DNA of 64,000 bases, taken from contig NZ_CP051515.1 in the NCBI RefSeq assembly GCF_012689525.1, forward strand, positions 2,852,001 through 2,916,000, in the 5' to 3' direction. Under the pieces are notes generated by a model that saw only the letters and a list, made by a program, of their open reading frames with translations, did not search any database and had not been told where the DNA came from. Origin of the DNA: Paraburkholderia aromaticivorans. GTDB lineage: Bacteria; Pseudomonadota; Gammaproteobacteria; Burkholderiales; Burkholderiaceae. Positions 57,265 to 64,000 of the stretch are shown here, one piece after another. The stretch's first letter is position 1. Each line of letters begins with the position of its first letter. The position numbers and the translations under genes were made by a program.

Positions 57265-57563
57265 ACACCCTCCCCGGCTTCCGCCAGCTTCGTGACGATC
57301 GACATGCCCGGCATCGCCGGCGTGCTGCACGCACGCACGCGCTCGCCTTGCGCGGTCCACACCCAGCAGTCCTGGCAGGCGCCCATCAGACAGAAACCGG
57401 CGCGCCGGCCGTCGCCGAATTCGGAGTCGCGCAATGTGCGTGTGCCGGTGAGCAGCGCGACCATCAGCGTGTCGCCTTCGGCGGCCTCGCGCACGACGCC
57501 ATCCACGGTGATCGGAAAGGTTTTGCGGCCCGTTTCCGCGACGCGTACGAATCGTCCACTCAT
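57249..57563 (-). CDS. 2Fe-2S ferredoxin-like small subunit (HcnA-like)
   Basis: A 104-residue 2Fe-2S protein. The iron ligands are in RAGFCLMGACQDCWVWTAQGERVRACST (C-x4-C-x2-C-x11-C), the pattern of the gamma/small subunits of HcnA, opine oxidase and sarcosine oxidase. The N-terminal FVRVAETGRKTFPITVDGVV and AAEGDTLMVALLTGTRTL form the beta-grasp core. Its ATG overlaps the ABC ATPase stop by 4 bp, and its end overlaps the FAD subunit by 16 bp, showing tight coupling of importer and enzyme. Confidence 0.9.
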   Translation of the reverse strand: MSGRFVRVAETGRKTFPITVDGVVREAAEGDTLMVALLTGTRTLRDSEFGDGRRAGFCLMGACQDCWVWTAQGERVRACSTPAMPGMSIVTKLAEAGEGVWPRA

Positions 57564-59404
57564 GCCGGGGTCGCCTCCACGGTCTGCAAACGGTTCAATT
57601 CGGCGGCCGGATGGTGGCACAGAATCTCCGCGCCCGAAGGCAGCTTCTTCAACGAAGGCGGCGTCACGTTGCACTTGCCGTCGATACGCACCGGACAGCG
57701 CGCGCGGAACGAGCACAACTCGGCCACGTCGGCGCTCTCGCCCATCGTCGGCAACGCAGCCGCGACCATGCCGCGTCGCGCGTCGAGCCAGCCGGGTTTC
57801 AACGCCGGCACCGAATCCACCAGCAAGCCCGTGTACGGGTGATACGGCGGCGCCGCGAGCACGTCGCGCTGCCCCGCTTCCACGCGATGTCCGGCATACA
57901 GCACGATCACTTCGTCGCAGATCGCGCGCACCGTCGAAATATCGTGGCTGATGAACATGTACGACACGCCCAGTTCGCGCCGCAATTCGGCGAGCAGATC
58001 GAGGATCGCCGCGCCGACCACCGTGTCGAGCGCGGAAGTCACTTCGTCGCACAGAATCAAGGCGGGATCGGCGGCGAGCGCGCGCGCCAGATTCACACGC
58101 TGCTTCTGGCCGCCGGAGAGTCCGGCCGGCGTACGGGTGGCGATCGAAGCCGGCAGTTTCACCAGATCGAGCAACTCCAGCATGCGTTTCTTCGCAGCCG
58201 AGCCACGCAGATGGTGATAGAACGCAAGCGGCCGCCCCAGAATATCGGCGATCGAATGGCTCGGATTGAGCGCCGTATCGGCGTTCTGAAACACGATCTG
58301 GATCTGCCGATACTGCTCCGGCGTACGGCGCGAAATTTGCGCGTGCAACGGCTCGCCGTTGAACAGCACCTCGCCGCGCGCCCGGTCGACCAGCCCCGCC
58401 ACCACGCGCGCGAGCGTCGTCTTGCCGGAGCCGGATTCGCCGATCACGCCGAGCGTGCTGCCGCGCGGGATCGACAGGCTGACGTCGTCCAGCACGCGCA
58501 CGGCGGGCACGCCGTGGCGGTCGATACGGCCGTAGCCCGCGGACAGCCCGCGAATCTCCAATAGCGGCGGCACGTGTTTGCCGAGGTTTGGCGGCAACGT
58601 CAGCACGGCTTCCGGACGTCGCGTCGCGGCCAGCAATTGGCGCGTGTAGGCATCCACCGGCGCGTCGAGCACTTGCGCGACCGCGCCGTTCTCCTTCACC
58701 GCGCCGCCATTCAACACGACGATGCGGTCCGCCATTTGCGCGACCACCGCCAGATCGTGCGACACATACACGGCCGTGGTGCCGAGTTCGCGAATCACCT
58801 TCTTGAAGGCCGCGAGTACTTCGATCTGGGTGGTGACGTCGAGCGCGGTGGTCGGCTCGTCGAACACGACGACGGCCGGATCGGTGATCAAGGCCATCGC
58901 CGCCATCAAGCGCTGCAACTGACCGCCGGATACTTGATGCGGATAGCGCTCGCCGAGCGTTTCCGGCGCGGGCAGCGCGAGCGAGCGGAACAGTTCGACC
59001 GCCTTGGCGCGTGCCGCTTCTTTCGTCATCAGGTGATGCAGCAGCGCCGGCTCAATGACCTGATCCATGATCGTGCGCGCCGGATTGAAGCCGGCCGCCG
59101 CGCTCTGCGCGACATACGCGACGGTCCGCGCACGCAACGCGCGGCGGCCCTTCGCGTCGAGCGACAACACCTCGATGTCGCCGATGCGCACCGAGCCGCC
59201 GCTGATCGCGCAGCCGGCCCGCGCATAGCCGAGCAGCGACAGCGCGATGGTGGTCTTGCCCGAACCGGACTCGCCGATCAGCGCGAGCACTTCGCCCTTC
59301 TTCACCGAAAAATCGACGCCCTTGACGATCTCCGTCACCGGCCCCGGCGCGGCACCCGCGACGACTCTCAGGCCCTTCACTTCGATCATGTACTGATCAG
59401 CCAT
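57560..59404 (-). CDS. Fused oligopeptide/opine ABC transporter ATPase (DppD-DppF)
   Basis: A 614-residue protein with two complete ATPase halves. First: Walker A GESGSGKTTIALSLL (~40), signature VSGGQLQRLMAA, Walker B VVFDEPTTALD. Second: GESGSGKTTLARVVAG (~325), LSGGQKQRVNLARALA, LILCDEVTSALD. The oligopeptide-type C-terminal extension with Cys (CSFRARCPVRIDGKCN) is present. ATG 59404 is chosen over GTG 59407: GGAGG is 6 nt before the ATG but only 3 nt before the GTG. It overlaps the permease stop by one base (TGATG). It powers import for this operon. Confidence 0.95.
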   Translation of the reverse strand: MADQYMIEVKGLRVVAGAAPGPVTEIVKGVDFSVKKGEVLALIGESGSGKTTIALSLLGYARAGCAISGGSVRIGDIEVLSLDAKGRRALRARTVAYVAQSAAAGFNPARTIMDQVIEPALLHHLMTKEAARAKAVELFRSLALPAPETLGERYPHQVSGGQLQRLMAAMALITDPAVVVFDEPTTALDVTTQIEVLAAFKKVIRELGTTAVYVSHDLAVVAQMADRIVVLNGGAVKENGAVAQVLDAPVDAYTRQLLAATRRPEAVLTLPPNLGKHVPPLLEIRGLSAGYGRIDRHGVPAVRVLDDVSLSIPRGSTLGVIGESGSGKTTLARVVAGLVDRARGEVLFNGEPLHAQISRRTPEQYRQIQIVFQNADTALNPSHSIADILGRPLAFYHHLRGSAAKKRMLELLDLVKLPASIATRTPAGLSGGQKQRVNLARALAADPALILCDEVTSALDTVVGAAILDLLAELRRELGVSYMFISHDISTVRAICDEVIVLYAGHRVEAGQRDVLAAPPYHPYTGLLVDSVPALKPGWLDARRGMVAAALPTMGESADVAELCSFRARCPVRIDGKCNVTPPSLKKLPSGAEILCHHPAAELNRLQTVEATPA

Positions 59405-60354
59405 CACGCACCTCCGTGGCTACGGCTGCGGCGCCGCAGGTTGTCGATCAGCAGATTCATGCCGATGGTCAGCGTCGCGATCGCAACGGCCGGCATCAAC
59501 ACAGCAGGCGCGCCTTCCGACAAGCCGCCGATGTTCTCGCGCACGAGCGAGCCCCAATCGGCGTTCGGCGGTTGCACGCCGAGACCGAGGAAGCTCAGCC
59601 CGCTCAGCAGCAACACGATAAACACGAAGCGCAGGCCGAAATCGGCAAGCATCGGATGAATCATGTTGGGCAGCACCTCGACCCGCGCGATATAGAAGAG
59701 GCCTTCGCCGCGCGCTCGCGCCACCTGCACATATTCGAGGCTCATCACGTTCACCGCGAGCGAGCGCGAAATGCGGAACGCGCCCGGAATGTAGGCCACC
59801 GCGGCAACGGTCGTCAGCATCGGAATCGACGAACCGAACGCGGCGATCACGACGAGCGCGAGCACCTTGCTCGGAATCGAAATGAGCGCATCGAACAGAC
59901 GGCTCAGAACTTCATCGACCACGCGGCCCGACACCGCCGCGAGCAGGCCGAAGAACGTGCCGATCACACTGGCAAGCACGGCCGCTGCGAGCGCGAGGCC
60001 GACCGTATAACGCGCGCCGTAGAGAATCCGGCTCAGCATGTCGCGGCCCAGATAGTCGGTGCCAAGCGGATACGCCGCGCTGTAGCGGCCGAAAATTTCC
60101 GTCGAGGTCAGCGCGCCGCCTTTGTACGGCGCGACCAGCGGTCCGATGAACGCGACCAGCAGCCAGAACGCCACCATCAACAGGCCGATCAAACCGAGGA
60201 CGGAAAAGCGGTGCACGAGGCGTTTGAACACGCCGTGTTTCAGCGGCGGCGCTTCGACAGGTGCCGGCTCGACGACCACTTCGTCACGGCGCACGTCGTA
60301 CAGCTCCGTGCCGGCGTGAGGAACATGATGGGGATTGGTAGGTTGGCTCATCAT
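59404..60354 (-). CDS. ABC transporter permease, DppC/OppC type
   Basis: A 316-residue permease: LGLIGLLMVAFWLLVAFIGPLVAPY is the first helix, YPLGTDYLGRDMLSRILYGARYT the typical OppC loop, and YVQVARARGEGLFYIARVEVLPN the EAA-like coupling helix. Six transmembrane segments. GAGG lies 8 nt before the first of two ATGs (60354). It overlaps the DppB stop by 4 bp and its own stop overlaps the ATPase start. It forms the membrane pore together with the upstream DppB-like subunit. Confidence 0.95.
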   Translation of the reverse strand: MMSQPTNPHHVPHAGTELYDVRRDEVVVEPAPVEAPPLKHGVFKRLVHRFSVLGLIGLLMVAFWLLVAFIGPLVAPYKGGALTSTEIFGRYSAAYPLGTDYLGRDMLSRILYGARYTVGLALAAAVLASVIGTFFGLLAAVSGRVVDEVLSRLFDALISIPSKVLALVVIAAFGSSIPMLTTVAAVAYIPGAFRISRSLAVNVMSLEYVQVARARGEGLFYIARVEVLPNMIHPMLADFGLRFVFIVLLLSGLSFLGLGVQPPNADWGSLVRENIGGLSEGAPAVLMPAVAIATLTIGMNLLIDNLRRRSRSHGGA

Positions 60355-61304
60355 CGACGCAGCCTCGGGTTGGATACGATTTGACACAGGTCGGCGATCA
60401 GCACGAGCGCGAGATACGCCGCGCAGAACACCATCACGCAGCCCTGCACGAGCGGCATATCGCGGTTGGTCACCGCGTCCACCATCAGACTCGCCAAGCC
60501 GGGATAGTTGAAGATCGACTCGACGATCACCACGCCGCCGAACAGGTACGACAGGCTCAGCGCCACGGCGTTGGCAATCGGGCCGACGGTGTTCGGCAAC
60601 ACATGCCGCCACACCACGCGCACCGGCGAGGCGCCCTTGAGCAAGGCCATTTCCACGTACGACGAATTGAGCTGGTCGAGCACCGCGGCGCGCGTCATGC
60701 GCGCCATCTGCGCAACGAGCACGCAGCACAGCGTCATCACCGGCATCGCGTAGATGCGCAGCAGCGCGCCGAACGAATGCACTTCCGACAGATACGACAG
60801 CGCCGGCAGCCAGCGCAGCTTGACGGCAAAGATCAGTACGGCGATCGTCGCAATCAGGAATTCCGGCACGGCCACCGTGGAGAGCGTCAGCACGTTGAGC
60901 GTGCGGTCGAGCAGCGAGCCGCGGAACATCGCCGATGAAATACCGATCAGCAGCGCTACCGGCACCGAGACCACCGCCGTGAGACCGGCCAGCACCAGCG
61001 AATTCGGCAGACGCGTCGCGATCAGTTGGCTGACAGGCAGATTGTTCGACAGCGAGATGCCGAAGTTGCCGCTCACCACATGAAGGAGCCACACGAAGTA
61101 GCGTTGCAGCGCGGGCTGGTCGAGGCCGAACTGATGCCGCAAGGCGGCCACGGCTTCGGGGGTTGCCGCCTGGCCGAGCGCCTGCTGGGCCGCGTCGCCG
61201 GGAAGCAGCCCGGTGACGGCGAACACGACCGCCGACACCAGCAGCAGCGTGAGCAGCGCGAGGCCGAGGCGCGCGGCGATGAGACGTTGCGCATGTGCTT
61301 TCAT
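60351..61304 (-). CDS. ABC transporter permease, DppB/OppB type
   Basis: A 317-residue permease: LGLALLTLLLVSAVVFAVTGLLPGDAA is the first helix and the family P-G-D block, DQPALQRYFVWLLHVVSGNFGISL follows, and SYVEMALLKGASPVRVVWRHVLPN is the coupling helix. Six transmembrane segments. GAGGAGG is 9 nt before ATG 61304. Second component of the importer, 79 bp after the binding-protein gene. Confidence 0.95.
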   Translation of the reverse strand: MKAHAQRLIAARLGLALLTLLLVSAVVFAVTGLLPGDAAQQALGQAATPEAVAALRHQFGLDQPALQRYFVWLLHVVSGNFGISLSNNLPVSQLIATRLPNSLVLAGLTAVVSVPVALLIGISSAMFRGSLLDRTLNVLTLSTVAVPEFLIATIAVLIFAVKLRWLPALSYLSEVHSFGALLRIYAMPVMTLCCVLVAQMARMTRAAVLDQLNSSYVEMALLKGASPVRVVWRHVLPNTVGPIANAVALSLSYLFGGVVIVESIFNYPGLASLMVDAVTNRDMPLVQGCVMVFCAAYLALVLIADLCQIVSNPRLRR

Positions 61305-61383
61305 CGAGATTCGCCTCCTCAGTTGAAGCCGCGCGCCGCCCGATCAGTGGCGCGCGTGTTGCAGGGTGTTCCCTCGGTCCAGC

Positions 61384-63000
61384 TCAGGTTTCGAGCCAGA
61401 CGTTTTCCGCGAACATGAAGCCCATCAATCCCGCGAGCGGAATCGAGCCAAGACCCTTGAGCTTGTTCGTATAGGCGTCGAGCGAACTCTGGAACAGCGG
61501 AATGCCGGTGCCGCCCGTTTCATGCACCAGCACCTGCATATCGCCGTAGATCTTCTTGCGCTTGGCGTCGTCCGGCTCGCCGCGCGCGGCCACCAGCATC
61601 TGATCGAACTTCGGGCTCTTCCAGTTCGCCTCGTTCCACGGTGCGTCCGACTTGTAGAACTGCGTGAAGATCACGTCGGCGCTAGGCCGCGCGTTGACGT
61701 TGCCGAAACCCAGCGGATGCTTCATCCAGTGGTTCGACCAGTAGCCGTCGGCCGGCACGCGCGACACCTGCAGATTCAGACCGGCTTGCGGCGCGACCTG
61801 CTGAAGGAACATGGCCATCTCAACCGACCCTTCCGCCGCCGGCGACGCAAAAATCTGGATCGGCGCGCTGCCGACCTTGGCCTTCTGGAAGTGGAACTTC
61901 GCCTTGTCCGGATCGAAGGCACGCTGCGGCAAGCCGGCCAGGTAGTACTTGTTGGTCGGATCGATAGGCTGATCGTTGCCGATCGTGCCGTAACCCTGGA
62001 AAATGGCGCGGCGCATCTGCTCGCGGTCCTGCAGGTACATCATGCCTCGACGAAAATCGTCGTTGCCGGTAATGCCGCCTTCGTCGCGAACCACGAGATC
62101 GGTGTACAGACCCGTCTTGGTCTCCAGCACGGAGAAACCACCGGCGCCTTTGATCTGCGTGGTTGAACGCGGGCTCAGCGAGTTGATCAGTTGCACGTCG
62201 CCCGAGAGCAGCGCGTTCACGCGCGCCGATTCGTCGCCGATGCCGATGAGCTCGATTTCGTCGAGATGCGGCATGCCCGGCTTCCAGTACTTCTCGTTTC
62301 TCACGCCGACGGTGCGCACGCCCGGCGAGAATTCCTTGACCTTGAACGGGCCGGTGCCGATTGCTGTTTTGAAATCCTTAGTGCCGTCCTTGATGATCTG
62401 GAAATGCGAGGTCGCGAGGATCACCGGCAGATCGGCATTCGGACCTTCCAGCGTGATCGTCACTTCGTTCGGACCCGTGGCCTTCACTTCCTTGATCTGG
62501 TCGGCCAGCGTCTTCGCTTTCGAAGCGGTGGCCGGATCCTTGTGACGCATGATCGAATACACCACGTCGGCCGGCGCAAGCGCCTTGCCGTCGTGGAACT
62601 GCACGCCATTGCGCAGCTTGACGACCCACACGGTGGCGTCTTTCGTATCGAGCGAGGTCGCCAGCGACATCTTCGCGCCGAGATGCGAGTCGAGTTCGGT
62701 CAGGCAGTTGTAGAACATGAAGCCACGAACGTAATCGGTGCCGAGCGCGCCCTTCGCGGGATCGAGCGTATCGGCCGCGGAGGCGGACTGCGTGGCCACG
62801 CGGATCTTGCCGCCCTGCTTTGGCTTCGCCTGCGCCAAGGCCTCGCCGCTCGCGGTCAGAAGGCCGGCGCCCGTCACTGACATCATCCCGGCTGCGGCCA
62901 TCGCGCGCAGCACACCGCGCCGCGAGGTACCTTTGGCGGTCAACCGCTCCAACTCGGTGCCGAGACCAAGAGCGCCATGTTGCGAGTTTTCCTTATTCAT
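61384..63000 (-). CDS. Extracellular solute-binding protein, family 5 (Tat-exported)
   Basis: A 538-residue binding protein of the oligopeptide/opine/nickel class. The leader carries a twin-arginine motif (TSRRGVLRAM, residues ~26-35), a hydrophobic stretch and cleavage after EALAQA, pointing to Tat export. The mature part has LDPAKGALGTDYVRGFMFYN, LRNGVQFHDGKALAPADVVYS and FNPG-like late motifs. It delivers peptides or opine-like compounds to the DppBC pore. GGAG is 7 nt before the ATG. Its neighbours (two amine/amino-acid oxidoreductases) suggest the ligand is an N-substituted amino acid. Confidence 0.9.
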   Translation of the reverse strand: MNKENSQHGALGLGTELERLTAKGTSRRGVLRAMAAAGMMSVTGAGLLTASGEALAQAKPKQGGKIRVATQSASAADTLDPAKGALGTDYVRGFMFYNCLTELDSHLGAKMSLATSLDTKDATVWVVKLRNGVQFHDGKALAPADVVYSIMRHKDPATASKAKTLADQIKEVKATGPNEVTITLEGPNADLPVILATSHFQIIKDGTKDFKTAIGTGPFKVKEFSPGVRTVGVRNEKYWKPGMPHLDEIELIGIGDESARVNALLSGDVQLINSLSPRSTTQIKGAGGFSVLETKTGLYTDLVVRDEGGITGNDDFRRGMMYLQDREQMRRAIFQGYGTIGNDQPIDPTNKYYLAGLPQRAFDPDKAKFHFQKAKVGSAPIQIFASPAAEGSVEMAMFLQQVAPQAGLNLQVSRVPADGYWSNHWMKHPLGFGNVNARPSADVIFTQFYKSDAPWNEANWKSPKFDQMLVAARGEPDDAKRKKIYGDMQVLVHETGGTGIPLFQSSLDAYTNKLKGLGSIPLAGLMGFMFAENVWLET

Positions 63001-63105
63001 CGAACTTCTCCGCGAGGGTGAGCAATGGGGGGAGCAGGCGTGGCTGCGTGGTTTTAACTGCCGGGCTTATTTGCCAGGTTTAACTGCCAATCCAACAACG
63101 AACAA

Positions 63106-64000
63106 TCAATAAAAAATGTCTTTGATACGGTAGTACGTGCCCACCAGCGGCAGGAACCAGGGCTTGCCGGTATGGCCGGGAATCGCGGGCCACTCCGACT
63201 CGCGCCACGGGTTCTGGTCTTCGTGGCCGTCCATCACGTCGGCCATCACCTGGCCCATGTGCGTCGACATCTGCGTGCCGTGGCCGCTGTAACCCATCGA
63301 GAAATAGATGCCGTCGTGCTGCCCCGCGTGCGGCAGACGGTCGGCGCTCATATCCACCAGACCGCCCCAGCAATAGTCGATGCGCGCGCTCGCGAGCGTC
63401 GGAAACATCGCGGCAAGGCCTTCCTGCAGGATGCGTCCGCTCTTCGCATCGGACGGGCGTTCGGAAGCCGTGAAGCGCGCGCGGCCGCCGAACAGCAAAC
63501 GCGAATCCGGCGTCACGCGGAAGTAGTTGTGCATCAAGCGCGTGGTCGTGTACGCGCGCCGGTTCGGGAACACTTGCGCCAGCAACTCGGGCGACACCGG
63601 CTCCGTCACGACGATGAACGAACCGACCGGTGCGAGGCGCCGCCGATACCAGCCGAACGGACCATGCCGCGACGGACCGGTCGCGATCAGCACCTGCTTC
63701 GCGCGCACTTCGCCGCGCGCCGTGGTAATCCGAAAGCCGCTGCCGTCTTTCACGATGGCGGTGACCGCCGCGTTTTCGTACAGCTTCGCGCCGCGACGCA
63801 CCGCGGCCTCGGCGAGACCGATCGCGAACTTGCCCATATGCATCTGGCCGCCGTGCCGTTGCAGCAGTCCGCCGTAAAAACTGTCGGACTGGATTTCGCT
63901 TCGGATACGGCTGCGGTCGATTAGTTCGATATCCGTATCGACTTCACGGCGAATCGCCTCCGCCGTCTTCTCCAGATGCGCGAAGTGATGCGGCTTGGAG
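63106..64000 (-). CDS. FAD-dependent amine oxidoreductase, PuuB/OrdL-like (partial, C-terminal part)
   Basis: About 297 codons are visible; the N-terminus lies beyond the right edge, and the frame is open to base 64000. YGGLLQRHGGQMHMGKFAIGLAEAAVRRG, GEVRAKQVLIATG, and DRLPHAGQHDGIYFSMGYSGHGTQMSTHMG match gamma-glutamylputrescine-oxidase-like enzymes, which oxidise secondary amines with FAD; the end GTYYRIKDIFY is also typical. It precedes the binding-protein gene by 105 bp on the same strand, so it is likely part of the operon. Substrate unknown; an imported N-substituted amine is the natural guess. Confidence 0.85.
   Translation of the reverse strand, partial: SKPHHFAHLEKTAEAIRREVDTDIELIDRSRIRSEIQSDSFYGGLLQRHGGQMHMGKFAIGLAEAAVRRGAKLYENAAVTAIVKDGSGFRITTARGEVRAKQVLIATGPSRHGPFGWYRRRLAPVGSFIVVTEPVSPELLAQVFPNRRAYTTTRLMHNYFRVTPDSRLLFGGRARFTASERPSDAKSGRILQEGLAAMFPTLASARIDYCWGGLVDMSADRLPHAGQHDGIYFSMGYSGHGTQMSTHMGQVMADVMDGHEDQNPWRESEWPAIPGHTGKPWFLPLVGTYYRIKDIFY

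Noticed and set aside
1..64000. CRISPR arrays, tRNA or rRNA genes, integrases, transposases
   Set aside because: None recognised by eye; the ordered repeats found are short dyads or hairpins, and all large frames are ordinary metabolic genes.

Overview
The window is high-GC, gene-dense DNA that fits a Burkholderiaceae replicon (Paraburkholderia, Burkholderia or Caballeronia type). The support is the methylcitrate genes in the AcnD/PrpF arrangement with a sigma-54 PrpR, many catabolic oxidoreductases, OpgC, a second FtsH-like protease, and frequent ATGA-type gene overlaps. No rRNA, tRNA, CRISPR array, integrase or insertion sequence was seen. Genus is an inference.

Region A (1-10.6 kb) is a catabolic cluster around a LuxR-type regulator. 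A leftward unit encodes an LLM flavin monooxygenase, an HsaA-like flavin monooxygenase, a KstD-like FAD dehydrogenase and a flavin reductase cut by the window edge. A rightward unit encodes an HSL-type hydrolase, a PaaG-like hydratase/isomerase, a RibB protein with a decayed RibA half, and an SDR. An identical 12-bp dyad sits upstream of both units, in the same orientation relative to each. The enzyme set suggests oxidation and ring opening of an alicyclic or steroid-like ketone.

Region B (10.6-28 kb) is mixed: a small membrane protein, an amidase, an ABC-2 exporter, a Gly-rich secreted protein, a tannase-family esterase coupled to OpgC, an acyltransferase, a TSUP permease, the FtsH-like protease with a clear terminator, a nitronate monooxygenase, an AraC regulator and an MHS-type transporter.

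Region C (28-37.8 kb) is a second catabolic cluster: an IclR regulator, an AAHS aromatic-acid transporter, a TIM-barrel isomerase, a NIPSNAP protein, two KstD-like flavoproteins, an NAD-dependent epimerase and a shikimate/quinate dehydrogenase relative. Four copies of a GAAyACtATTCC operator lie in front of its transcription units, including the regulator. Dehydrogenation of a hydroaromatic acid toward an aromatic is the favoured reading.

Region D (37.9-46.8 kb) holds an orphan ABC ATPase, an MDR oxidoreductase, an ABM-fold protein, two glycosyltransferases, the wreck of a copper-efflux operon (TolC fragment joined to a decapitated CusF), an intact copper chaperone and DUF305 protein behind a CueR-type promoter, a cupin-AraC regulator and a methyltransferase.

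Region E (46.8-54.4 kb) is the propionate 2-methylcitrate locus prpC-acnD-prpF, divergent from prpR. It has a sigma-54 promoter, a 20-bp perfect inverted repeat between acnD and prpF, and no prpB.

Region F (54.3-64 kb) is one long leftward operon: a PuuB-like amine oxidase, an oligopeptide/opine-type ABC importer, an HcnABC-like three-subunit amino-acid dehydrogenase and a small AraC regulator as the last gene.
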